Part shown: one piece after another, positions 34,245 to 44,727 of the stretch
How positions within the stretch are numbered: the first letter of the stretch is position 1
How the letters are laid out: each line of letters begins with the position of its first letter
From: Erythrophleum ivorense
Taxonomy: Eukaryota > Streptophyta > Magnoliopsida > Fabales > Fabaceae
Direction of reading: 5' to 3'
Assembly (NCBI GenBank): GCA_026724425.1
Contig: JAIUCV010000646.1
Coordinates: 372,001 to 436,000, forward strand
Length of the DNA: 64,000 bases
The notes under the pieces: model-generated
The model's input: only the letters and a program-made list of their open reading frames with translations
What the model was told of the DNA's origin: nothing
Databases searched by the model: none
Translations under genes and position numbers: made by a program

Positions 34245-35707
34245 AATTTAGAAACTTGGCAACATTATTTGTGGCCTAAAGAATTTATTATCCATTCTGA
34301 TCATCAAAGTCTTAAGTTTCTTAAGTCTCAGGGTAAATTGAACAAAAGGCATGCAAGTTGGCTTGAATTTATTGAAACCTTTCCTTATGTGATTAAGCAT
34401 AAGCAGGGAAAGGAAAATGTTGTAGCTGATGCATTGTCTAGCACTTCGATTACTTCCATGCATGCTAGATTGATGGGTTTTGAGATGTTAAAAGGCATGT
34501 ATGAATCTGATTTTGATTTTGATGATATTTGGAAATTTGTGAATTGCATGGTGCTAATGACTATTATAGGTTTAATGGATTCCTTTTCAAAAAGAACAAG
34601 TTATGCATTCCTATGTGTTCCATTCATGAGCTTCTTGTTAAGGAAACCCATGGTGGGGGATTGATGGGCCATTTTGGTGTAGAAAAGACTTTGGCTCTTT
34701 TGAATGAGCATTTTTATTGGCCTGGCATGAGAAAAGATATGGTTGCTGTTTGTTCTAGATGTATTACTTATAAGCATGCTAAGTCTAGAATTCAATCACA
34801 TGGCTTGTATTCTCCTTTACCAGTTCCCTCTTACCCATGGATTGATATTTCTATGGACTTTGTTTTAGGTTTGCCTAAATCTCCCATTGGGAAAGATAGT
34901 GTCTTTGTTGTTGTGGATAGGTTTAGTAAAATGGCTCATTTTATTGCTTGTTCCAAAACTAATGATGCTATGTATGTGGCAGAATTATTTTTCAAGGAGA
35001 TTATTAGGTTGCATGGTGTGCCAAAAACTATTGTTAGTGATAGAGATGTGAAATTCTTGAGTTATTTCTGAAAAACATTGTGGAATAAACTTGGCACTAA
35101 GCTTTTATTTTCTACTACAGCGCATCCACAAACTGACGGGCAGACCGAGGTTGTTAATAGAACCCTCTCTACTTTATTAAGAGCTATCATTCAAAAGAAT
35201 CTTAAGAATTGGGAGAAGTGTTTGCCCCATGTCGAATTTGCTTATAATCGTGCTGTTCATTCTGCAACAAAATTCTCTCCTTTTGAAATTGTTTATGGCT
35301 TTAATCCTCTAACCCCATTAGATTTGCTTCCTTTACCTTCACATGAGTTTACTAACCTTGATGGTGCTAGGAAGGCAAAGTTTGTACAGGATTTGCATGA
35401 GAAGATGAAAGCCAATATTGAAAGAAAGAATGAGCAAATTGCCAACCAAGTTAACAAGGGTAGAAGGCGTGTGGTATTTGAACTCGGCGATTGGGTGTGG
35501 GTTCACTTGTGAAAAGAACGTTTCCCGGAGCAAAGGAAGTCAAAACTCCAACCTAGAGGAGATGGTCCCTTTCAAGTTCTTGAAAGGATTAATGATAATG
35601 CTTATAAAATTGACTTGCCTAGTTCTTATGGAAATATTAGTGCTACTTTTAATGTATTTGATCTTTCTTCCTTTGATATTACAGATTCGAGGATGAATCC
35701 TTTTCAA

Positions 35708-35717
35708 GAGGGGGGAA
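35708..35717 (+). promoter_or_regulatory. Polypurine tract of element 2
   Basis: GAGGGGGGAA lies directly before the 3' LTR start TGATGC at 35718. Confidence 0.8.
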
Positions 35718-36236
35718 TGATGCAATAGCACTAAGAGACCTTGCTGAGCATAGGAGCGGACCTGATGAAGGTGGTGCTAAGTTTCAAGCCCAAGGACATG
35801 ATTTGCAAATTGAAACCTAAGAGTTCAAATCAAATGTACCTAAAGATCCATTGCAAGGCATAGAAGGCCCAATAACAAGAGCTAGGGCCAAAGCAATGAA
35901 AGAAGCCTTCAATTGTTTGATTCATAAGCTTCATAACTTAGAGCCCATTTATTTGAGTCAAGAGAGGGCCCAAGAAGATGTAAAAGATCATGAATAAATA
36001 AATTTGAGTATTATTCAATACTTTGTGAGGCTTTTGCTTCTTTGTGTTCTCTGAGAGTTCACGTGACTTATCAAAGGATTGGTCTTCCTTTGTGGCATCT
36101 TGAGGCTAGGGTTCTAAGAGACAAGTTCTCTTAGAGTCTTTCCTTTGACCAACATTCTTGTTTTCTAGCCGGTCCCAGGCAAAGTTTCAAATTGTTGAAG
36201 GTTCTCTAGGGCATGTTCCTAGTGGGTCTTGCATCA
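35718..36236 (+). repeat. 3' LTR of element 2 (519 bp)
   Basis: Same length as the 5' LTR, ends TGATGC...GCATCA, and shares the absence of the TATA-bearing segment. It also encodes the end of pol, with a stop at 35994-35996. Confidence 0.9.
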
Positions 36237-36353
36237 CTTGGGTTCTCTTAGGATTTTTTCTTTGACTAACATTCTTGTTTTTTAGCCGGTCCTGGGCAAA
36301 GTGTCATTTTGTTGAAAGTTGTTAAGACAAGGTTCCTAGAAGGTCTTGTATCA

Positions 36354-37803
36354 TATTGGGATTCTTTGAATCTCATTCCCTCCTCTCCAATGATCTAATA
36401 TGCTATGTGGACCAAGTGGATAAGGTAATGGAAGCCAACCACCTTGAAGAGAAGAGCTTGACACCAATATAATTAGTTTTTGCTTCTTGAAGCCATATAT
36501 ATGTCAAATGATATAAGTCATTGATGTATATGGTCTATGACCTCTTGGACATATATAATTATGATATTATGTGATGTATAAATGAATGAATATGATAGGT
36601 GAACCCTAGAATGTAAATTGGGTATGTAATGTTAAGATATGCTTCTTGAAAGTTTGATATGTGTGTGTGTGATTGCATGTGGCATAGCCAAAATGAGATG
36701 CATGAAGTTTGGGACCATTTGGGTAGCCTACACAAGTCCTAATTATGCTTTTATACTTGCCCAAGAGGTGCTAAACCCCAAGGAAAGCCATTTGGACAAC
36801 TTGACATCCCATATGGAGCCAAAATTTGCCAATTTCGAACTCTATGTCACCTTTTGTCCAAATGAGATCTTCTTGATCCAAGATTTGGCATGCAATTAGA
36901 TCTTGTTGAGAGCTTTTTGGGAAGCCAAAGAATATAATTTTTGGAGGTTTACAAAATATTTGATGAATTTTTAAAGTTGGCAAATTTTCTAGTTTTGGTC
37001 ATGTCACTGTTCATACTAGTTTGAAAATGAAATCTATCACAGTGCTCAAATGTGTAAATTAGACATTCACAGTGATTTGTGCCAACTAGAAGCACCTCAT
37101 TTGAAGGTCTAAAGAGGGAGATATGAATTTTTAAAGATTTTATCCAATATCAGGAGCTTCACCCGACCTCAGTTACTGTTTGATCAGATTTCGAGGTCTG
37201 GGCGTACCTGAGCTGGTTTAAAGTTATTTTTTTCCTCTATCTAGCATCCACAGATTTCTAGATTGGTATCATTTGCATGGATTATATTTTTGTAGAATTA
37301 ATTAGACATTTTTGAAGTTTATTGCAAAAATCTATAACAGCACTAGTGAGCAATTTGACCTTTAAACCATTTCGAATATCAAAAGTCCTTTGTGATGGAT
37401 GTTATAGTCTGAAATATTTTTAGTATGAAGTATATATCAGTAGCTTTCTAAAATGGCCAAGAATGCTTAGTTTTGATGTTTTTAGAATTAGTTATGAATT
37501 TTCAAAGTTTAGTTAGAAAGAGCCAAATTTTGGTCTAAAATATACATGAGTATTTTGACGTCCCTTTGAATTCCATGAGTTGTGGGCCACATTTTATGAT
37601 GCAAATGAGTTGTATTCATGTAATTAAGTATGAGAATGTATTGTATGAGCTCACAGGGTCCACGTGATACTGAATGAAATTTTTAAACACGACACGACGC
37701 AAAGAATTGTGTTATTTTATCCCCTTTTCTTGCACTCTCTCATGGAATTGATGATATGAAGCGCATGAATATCATGGGATGAGCTAGAAATTATAGTGTC
37801 ACA
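36354..37803 (+). mobile_element. Family C LTR, 3' part, 5' half missing
   Basis: It begins inside the family at TATTGGGATTCTTTGAATCTC and runs to a decayed TGTCACA end at 37803. It adjoins the old element 1/2-family LTR on the left and a minus-strand Tekay integrase on the right. Absence of the 5' half, and of the target's other side, points to a deletion at 36353/36354. The 86-codon frame at 36639-36899 is not supported as a gene. Confidence 0.7.
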
Positions 37804-40193
37804 GTTTGTAAGGCTCCTTTCTCCTATAAAGTGCTTTATAAGGTGCCATTTTTATATAATAATAGTAACTATTGTTATGAGCAAACTCTGTTAATGGTAA
37901 GTATGCATCCCAATTGCCTTTCATTTATAGTACACAAGCCTTGAACATATCTTCTAAGGTCTAAATAGTTCTTTCTATTTAACCATTAGTTTAAGGGTGG
38001 TACACTATACTAAATCTTAATTTGGTCCTTATAGCTTCCTGTAATAACTTCTAGAAACTGGAACTAAATTTAGGATCTTGATCTAACACTATATTGTTTA
38101 GTACTCCATGTGACCTTACTACTTCTTTTATATACAATTGAGATAGTTTGTCTAGGGTATAAGTGGCTCTAATCAGCAAAAAATGTGCAGACTTGGTTAA
38201 TTTGTCCACTATCACCTAAATGGCATTATTCTCTGTAGATGTCCTAGGTAAACCTATAATAAAGTTCATAAAAATGCTATCCTATTTTCATTTAGGAATA
38301 TCTAAGGGTTTAAGTAGCCCTACTTGTTTCTAATGTTCAATCTTAACTTTTTGGCACACTAAACATTTGGACACATTCTACAATGTCTTTTTTCATTCTA
38401 AGCCAGCAAAACATTTCTTTTAAATCTTGATATATCTTTGTACTACCTGGGTGAAGAGTATATTTACTCTTATGGGCTTCTTCTAGAATCTTTTATCTCA
38501 ATTCTAACTCAAGTGGAATATATAACTTGTCACGGTATCATAAAATATTGTCCTCTAAAATATTAAACTTAAGGCCCTTACCCTAGGAAAGTTGACTCAT
38601 AATTTCCTTTACATAAACATCTCTTTCTTGAGCTTCCTTTACTTGAGTCCTAAATTCACTCTCTATTTTGGTCTCACTCATAAACAAACTACCTGGTTGC
38701 ACTTGACATGTGAGACTCATGCTTCTAAAATTTTCTATTAACTCTTACTCTTTAAGCATCAACATAGCTACATGGGTGGATTTCCTATTTAAGGCATTTG
38801 CCACTACATTGGCTTTACTTGGGTGATACCTCACTGTAGGCTAATAATCCTTTAGGAACTCTATCCACCTACTCTATCTCATATTTAACTCCTTTTGATC
38901 AAATAAGTACTTTATGCTTTTATGGTTTATATATATTTCTACATTAACACCATATAAGTGGTGTCTTTAGATCTTAAGAGCAAAAACCACTGTTGCTAAC
39001 TCTAGATCATGGGTGAGATAGTTTTTCTTGTATGGCCTCAACTATTTAGAGGTATAAGTACCACTCTACCCTTCTACATTAAAATACATCCTAATCCTTT
39101 CTTAGATGCAACATTGTACACATGAGGATTTCCTTTGGGTCTGGTATGATTAATACAAGGGCCATAGTTAACCTATGTTTCAACTCTTGGAAACTCTACT
39201 CATACCTATTATCCACCTTTCTAGTAAGTCTAGTTAGTGGTGAGGCTATTTATAAAAAGTCTTTTATGAACCTCCTATAATAGCCTGCCAAACCTTAAAA
39301 ACTTCTAATCTTTGTGATTGTCTTAGATCTTTCCCACTGTAGAACTGCCTCTACTTTATAGGAATCTACTATAATCCCTGACAGAGAAATCACATGATCT
39401 AGGAAGTGCACTTCTATGAGCTAGAACTCGTACTTCCTAAGTTTGGCATAAAATTGCTTCTCTCTTAAAGTTCCTAAGACTATCCTCAAATGCCTTTCAT
39501 GCTTTTTTGGAGATTTGGAATAGACAAGTATGTCATCTATAAAGACTAAAATAAACTGATATAGATATGGCCTAAAGACTTTGTTCATATAATCCATAAA
39601 GATTGCAAGTGCATTTGTGAGACCAAAGGTCATAACTAAAAACTCATAGTGCCCATACGTAGTCCTAAATGCAATCTTAAGGATGTCCTTAGCCTTAACC
39701 CTTAGCTAATGATACCTTGACCTTAAGTCTATCTTAGAAAATAATAATGCTCCTGCTAACTAATCTAGGAGGTCATCAATCTTAGGTAAAAGATATTTAT
39801 TCTTAATTATGACTTTATTCAACTCTCTATAATCTATACAAAGCCTCAAACCCCCTCCTTCTTCTTTATAAATAAGACTGGTGCTTCCTAAGGTGAAACA
39901 CTAATCTAATAAAACCTCCTTTATCTAGTTCTTTAATTATGCTAATTCTAGTGGGGCCATTCCATAGGGTGCCTTAGATATTAGTTCTACCTCGAGAACT
40001 AAATCATTAGAAAACTCTACTTCTCTCTTACGTGGTAATCCTTTAATTTCTGTTGGAAATACCTTAGAAAATTACCTAACTAGGGGTATCTCCTTTAAAC
40101 CTTTTTCTACCTCAGCTTGAATAGATAAAACATAAAGAATCCTTAACACCCTTTCATTAAACATCTCTCAGCCTGATTGGTAGTCATGAAGGC
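37804..40193 (-). pseudogene. Tekay/Del-like pol remnant (RT, RNase H, integrase)
   Basis: Minus-strand gypsy pol. The RT box region FGLTNA...FMDYMNKVFRPYL...VFIDDILVYSK lies at 39513-39633 and is the Tekay/Del pattern. RNase H traces follow at about 38700-39100. An integrase zinc-binding remnant (a CP...C pair then CAKKL) lies near 38320-38370, and MAPY-ALYRRK at about 37820-37860 matches the end of the integrase core. Stops and indels occur throughout. It is cut at 37803 by a family C LTR. Upstream gag-protease continues at 48929 after the family A insertion (TSD TAACT). Confidence 0.8.
39421..39633 (-). pseudogene. Tekay/Del-like RT catalytic segment
   Basis: The longest uninterrupted frame of this pol, 70 codons. 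It starts MTFGLTNA (family MPFGLTNAPAAFMDLMN), carries the FIDD active-site box, and continues HLRIVLGTLREKQFYAKLRKYEF. The first M/P position and the NALAIF segment differ from the family. It ends in a stop at the KCEF-like segment. Confidence 0.85.
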
Positions 40194-41381
40194 TAACTTG
40201 TTGGAGATTGTGCCCTAGGCCAATTATTTGTAAACATTGTGCTTCATTCAGAATAAAAGTTTTTCTGTTACAATTATTATATTTGCATGTTTCTATAATA
40301 ATTATATCCATGGATAAATTATATTAGTTATCCTAAATATACCTAGTCGATCATCATTGTGGGAATGATGATGAATTAAGACGAATATAATTTTAATTGA
40401 TGGTTATGTGTTAATCATGTATGGAGATACAAATCAAAATCATAGGCGCCTATTGGGAATAGGGCGCTGGATTGACCTGTCATGAGGTAGCTTCATGAAT
40501 TAGGTCATAAGCATACCTCATATATAACTGTGTTACTAATCCCTCATACTTGAGATCATCATAGATTCTAACATGAAACACACTGTGCTTTGGCATTGTC
40601 AAAAGTCACCTTTGACTGGGTGATCATAAAGGCTATGGTCGGGCATAGTGGACTCCATGTAAAGGATGATGAGTGGTCAAGATGGATTTGTCCCTCTAGT
40701 TAACGGAGAGATATCTTTGGGCCCCTCGATGAGTGAGACTGAGAAATGCATGGCCATGCTTGGATGGAAGGGAAAACCATTCATTCTGTCAGTCTACACA
40801 TAAATCAAGAAACTAATGATCGAGTAAGATAAGGATGATATTTTCATGCCTCATGTTTGATCAAGATATCGTGTGATAAACGGGATGTGACAGAGTTATA
40901 TGATAGGCTGTATCGGGTCACCAAACCCTATGTGATTTGGGTAGTTACTATGTCTTGCTAGAGGCCACTGATGACTTGTGGGTGCAATAACGTAGTTGGC
41001 CCACTGCTAATATCATATAGGCCTACAGGGTCACACACAAGAGCAAATCAACTTGAACAAGAATGTCCAAATTTGTTGAACCTAGAATTGTGTCTAGATT
41101 CGATGAATGTTATGCTTAATTAGGGTGAAATAATTATATATATATGTAATTAATATAGAAATTCAAAATATATATATTTATATTTGATATGAATATATAT
41201 ATTGTATTATATATTTCAATATATATATATTTATTTATAAATGAATTAGTTAAAATTGAATTTGAGATAAATTCAAATTTTAACTAATTTGTTTAAGATT
41301 AATTTGGATTAATTTAAATAATGTATTTAAATTAACGAATTTAATCTAAATATACCTCTATAAAAGGAGAGGTAGGCTAAG

Positions 41382-42223
41382 TGATGTGAGACTCCGTAGA
41401 AACCCGTTCTAGGAACCCCAAATTACACGGATCAGTGATCAAATTTTGGCATGCAGCACAAGAACAAATAATATGGACAATAAGCAACAAAGAACAAAGA
41501 ACAAAGAACAAAGAAAAGGAACAAGAAGAAGAAGAAGAAGAGATGTTGGTCAATGGAATTGAACCCTAAGAGAACCCGTCTCTTAGAACCCTAATCCGGG
41601 ACGCCACAAAGGAAACCACTCCTTTGATAAGTCAAAGATTTTCTCCAGCACACAAAGGCCACAAGAGAAACCTCACAAATCAAAAATAATTCTGAAAAGA
41701 TAATTCATTCAATCTGCCATTCTTAGAGTACAAATGGGCCTTATATAGGCATTTAAAAATAAAACCCTAAACAAAATAATGAAAATAAAAGAAATTTAAA
41801 TCTGAACAAATTCACCAAGAATGGTGCCTAAAAATCTGAAACAGCAACAATCAAATTAAAACAAAATAAAACTAAGAGAATTTTGTGGAGAATGGCTGAT
41901 TTTGTGGAAAATGGCTAGACTCCTTCAATTAGGCTCCCTTTGGGCTTGGGCTAGCATCTTGTAGGAATGAAATAATCTTTATGCCAATTTGTTCCTTTTG
42001 GGCTTCATATTCAGCTAAGACTATGGGCTCCAAGTCTATTAGTTTTTGGATCACTCCATTCAAGGCCTCTTTCATAACTTTGGCTCTTGATCTTGTGCAT
42101 GGGCCTCCCATACCTTGCAATGGATCTTTAGTTGGCCATCTTTTAGAGTCACGTCCAGCCCTTTTGTTTCCAAGTTCTTGATTTTGTTCAAGCTTCTTCA
42201 AGTCTCCTATCTCACCTCCATCA
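41382..42223 (-). repeat. 3' LTR of element 3 (842 bp)
   Basis: Plus-strand ends TGATGTGAG and CTCCATCA; in element sense TGATGGAGG...CTCACATCA. It encodes the last 97 or so codons of pol (down to the stop at 41929) and carries a TATA box. Confidence 0.92.
41741..41747 (-). promoter_or_regulatory. TATA box in 3' LTR of element 3
   Basis: TATATAA in element sense, within CCTATATAAGGCCC. The identical site in the 5' LTR lies at 48075-48081, the same offset (359 bp) from each LTR's left edge. Confidence 0.6.
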
Positions 42224-44679
42224 TTCCCTCCCTCCTGAAAAGGATTCGTCCTCGAATCTGCAATATCAAAATGAAAAAGGTCAGCCACATTGAAAGTTGC
42301 GCTTACATTCCCATAAGAACTAGGTAAATCAATTTTATATGCATTATCATTTATTCTTTCCAACACTTGGAAAGGACCATCGCCTCTTGGGTGTAATTTG
42401 GACTTCCTTTGTTCAGGAAACCTTTCTTTCCTCAAATGAACCCACACCCAATCTCCTGGTTCAAAGATAACCTTCCTTCGGCCTTTATTAGCATGTTGAG
42501 CGTATTGCTCATTTTTACGCTCAATATTCGCCTTAACCTTAGCATGAAGATCCTGCACAAACTTAGCTTTCTTTGCACCTTCAAGGTTAGCAAACTCATT
42601 ACAAGGCAAAGGAAGTAGATCTAAGGGAGTTAAAGGATTAAAACCATATACAATCTCAAAAGGAGAAAACTCAGTTGTAGAATGCAAGGCACGATTATAT
42701 GCAAACTCAATGTGAGGCAAACACTTTTCCCAATTCTTTAAATTTTTTTGAATTACAACACGCAATAAGGAAGAAAGTGTTCGATTCACCACTTCGGTTT
42801 GTCCATCTGTTTGAGGATGTGCAACTGTAGAAAACACAAGCTTTGTACCCAACTTAGCCCACAAAGTTTTCCAAAAGTGACTAACAAATTTAACATCACG
42901 GTCACTCACAATAGATCGGGGCAAACCATGCAATCTAACAATCTCCTTGAAAAACAAATCAGAAATATGGACAGCATCATTTGTTTTTGTGCAAGCAATG
43001 AAATGAGCCATTTTACTAAATCGATCAACAACAACAAATATGCTATCCTTTCCACTAGATGTTCTAGGCAATCCAAGCATAAAATCCATTGAAATATCTA
43101 CCCAAGGATGAGAAGGAACAGGTAAAGGAGTATACAAACCATGTGGTTGCATTTTAGATTTAGCGTGCTTGCATGCAATGCACCTTTTACATATAGCAAT
43201 CACATCCCTACGCATATGAGGCCAATAAAAATGTTCCTTCAACATGGATAAAGTTTTTTCTATCCCAAAGTGTCCCATCAAACCACCCCCATGAGATTCT
43301 TTAACCAAAAGCTCACGCATAGAACAAACAGGCACACACAATTTATTTCCTTTAAACAAGAAACCATCAAATCTAAAGAAATCATGAGCACCATGTTTTT
43401 CACACAACTTCCAAGTTTCAGCAAAATCAGCATCACATTCATACATGCTTTTGAAAGATTCAAAACCAATTAACCTAGCTTGCATAGATGTAATGAGACT
43501 ATACCTCCTAGACAAAGCATCAGCCACAACATTTTCTTTCCCCTTTTTATGTTTAAGTACATAAGGAAATGACTCAATGAATTCAAGCCACACAGCATGC
43601 CTCTTATTCAACTTATCTTGGGTCTTTAGGTATTGAAGACTCTTATGATCAGAATGCAAAACAAATTCCTTAGACCATAAATAATGTTGCCAATGTTCCA
43701 GAGCTCTTTTTAAAGCATACAATTCCTTGTCATAAGTTGAATAACTCAAACAAGCACCACTAAGCTTTTCACTAAAGTAAGCAATAGGCCTAGACTCTTG
43801 CATCAAAACAGCACCAATACCAATTCCAGAAGCATCACATTCAACTTCAAAAACTTTAGAGAAATCAGGAAGAATAAGTAGAGGGGCATTGGTCAATTTA
43901 TCTTTCAAAGTGTTAAAAGCCGCCTCTTGTGCCTCACCCCATTTAAAGACAACATTTTTCTTTACCAGCTCATTTAAAGGTGCAGCAAGGGTTGAGAAGT
44001 CCTTTACAAAACGTCGGTAGAAACTTGCAAGTCTGTGGAAACTCCTCACCTCACTAGCATTCTTAGGTGTTGGCCACTCCCGAATTGCCTTCACCTTCTC
44101 TTCATCCACCCGGAGGCCATCACTACCTACAACAAAACCAAGGAAAACAACAGAATCCAAGCAGAAAGAGCATTTCTCTAAATTTGCAAAGAGTTTATTT
44201 TCTCTCAAAATAATAAACACAGAATGCAAATGCTTAACATGCTCTTCTAGATTCTTAGAAAATACAAGAATGTCATCAAAATACACAACAACAAACTTTC
44301 CTATGTAAGGGCGAAACATATGATTCATTAAGCTCATGAATGTACTAGGAGCATTAGTTAAGCCAAAGGGCATAACAAGCCATTCATACAAACCAAACTT
44401 AGTCTTAAATGCAGTCTTCCACTCATCACCCTCTTGCATCCTAATTTGATGATAACCACTCCTAAGATCTATTTTTGAAAACAAGCAAGCACCATGCAAC
44501 TCATCAAGCATGTCATCAAGTCTAGGAATGGGATATCTATACTTAATTGTGATTTTGTTAATGGCTCGGCAGTCCACACACATCCTCCATTTGCCATCCT
44601 TCTTGCGCAAAAGTATTACCGGAACAGCACATGGACTAAGGCTCTCTCGCACAAACCCCTTTTTCATGAGTTCTTCCAC
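41929..44679 (-). CDS. Element 3 pol: RT, RNase H, integrase, LTR-encoded tail
   Basis: 916 codons from the first Met after the TGA. RT spans about 1-200, with the active-site box YFDD at 133-136. RNase H has D282 (CDASG), E319, D344 and D387. The integrase zinc-binding site is H463/H470/C500/C503; the core is D532, D593 and E629 with exactly 35 residues between D593 and E629; the GPF module is 767-787. No canonical chromodomain follows; instead a basic tail with TRSRAK (862-867) is encoded inside the LTR from about residue 820. All catalytic residues look intact. The enzymes would copy the element RNA and insert the cDNA. In the undamaged polyprotein this segment would be continuous with gag-protease, so the Met start is only the frame's first Met. 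Confidence 0.9.
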   Translation of the reverse strand: MEELMKKGFVRESLSPCAVPVILLRKKDGKWRMCVDCRAINKITIKYRYPIPRLDDMLDELHGACLFSKIDLRSGYHQIRMQEGDEWKTAFKTKFGLYEWLVMPFGLTNAPSTFMSLMNHMFRPYIGKFVVVYFDDILVFSKNLEEHVKHLHSVFIILRENKLFANLEKCSFCLDSVVFLGFVVGSDGLRVDEEKVKAIREWPTPKNASEVRSFHRLASFYRRFVKDFSTLAAPLNELVKKNVVFKWGEAQEAAFNTLKDKLTNAPLLILPDFSKVFEVECDASGIGIGAVLMQESRPIAYFSEKLSGACLSYSTYDKELYALKRALEHWQHYLWSKEFVLHSDHKSLQYLKTQDKLNKRHAVWLEFIESFPYVLKHKKGKENVVADALSRRYSLITSMQARLIGFESFKSMYECDADFAETWKLCEKHGAHDFFRFDGFLFKGNKLCVPVCSMRELLVKESHGGGLMGHFGIEKTLSMLKEHFYWPHMRRDVIAICKRCIACKHAKSKMQPHGLYTPLPVPSHPWVDISMDFMLGLPRTSSGKDSIFVVVDRFSKMAHFIACTKTNDAVHISDLFFKEIVRLHGLPRSIVSDRDVKFVSHFWKTLWAKLGTKLVFSTVAHPQTDGQTEVVNRTLSSLLRVVIQKNLKNWEKCLPHIEFAYNRALHSTTEFSPFEIVYGFNPLTPLDLLPLPCNEFANLEGAKKAKFVQDLHAKVKANIERKNEQYAQHANKGRRKVIFEPGDWVWVHLRKERFPEQRKSKLHPRGDGPFQVLERINDNAYKIDLPSSYGNVSATFNVADLFHFDIADSRTNPFQEGGNDGGEIGDLKKLEQNQELGNKRAGRDSKRWPTKDPLQGMGGPCTRSRAKVMKEALNGVIQKLIDLEPIVLAEYEAQKEQIGIKIISFLQDASPSPKGA
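42224..42236 (-). promoter_or_regulatory. Polypurine tract of element 3
   Basis: In element sense AGGAGGGAGGGAA lies directly before the 3' LTR start TGATGG. It also codes for part of the EGGN segment of pol. Confidence 0.8.
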
Positions 44680-44727
44680 TTGTCTCTGAATTTCCTTAGT
44701 CTCTTCTGGATTTGCCCTATAAGCAGG

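Larger units (their letters stand above)
31276..35996 (+). pseudogene. Element 2 gag-pol polyprotein remnant
   Basis: The start MSGESEHSD matches the element 3 start MSESEDNQ. Gag follows, with a CFQCNGFGHITSQC zinc knuckle (CX2CX4HX4C, about 32203-32245). Next come protease with DGGSYTNVAS (about 32500), RT with YFDDILIYSK (about 33670), RNase H (CDTSGIGIGG), the integrase zinc region and core (SDRDVKF, HPQTDGQTEVVNRTL), the GPF module, and a tail inside the 3' LTR. Lesions include TAA at 31801-31803 and 31813-31815, TGA at 32254-32256, TAA at 32869-32871, and a 4-bp loss near 33364. Further TGAs lie at about 33528, 34242-34244, about 35070 and 35510-35512. CDTSG replaces CDASG near the first RNase H aspartate. 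Confidence 0.9.
29794..36236 (+). mobile_element. Element 2: full-length but decayed chromovirus-like gypsy element
   Basis: 6443 bp with two 519-bp LTRs, a PBS, the gag-protease-RT-RNase H-integrase order, a polypurine tract, and TSD CTTGG at 29789-29793 and 36237-36241. By eye the LTRs differ at about 16 of 519 positions, mostly transitions, so it is clearly older than element 3. It inserted into an older LTR of its own family, downstream of that LTR's TATA box. Multiple stops and frameshifts make it non-autonomous. Confidence 0.9.
29314..36353 (+). mobile_element. Older LTR fragment of the element 1/2 family, split by element 2
   Basis: 29314-29793 matches the middle of the element 1 LTR (TATAAAAA at 29617-29624, then the ...TTGAGTATTATTCAAT... 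region). After element 2 and its TSD the match resumes at 36242 and ends GTCTTGTATCA at 36353. The 5' part is missing, replaced by Athila sequence. It is read as a truncated solo LTR. Its right neighbour is a family C LTR that also lacks its 5' half, so the left side was probably lost by deletion. Confidence 0.7.
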
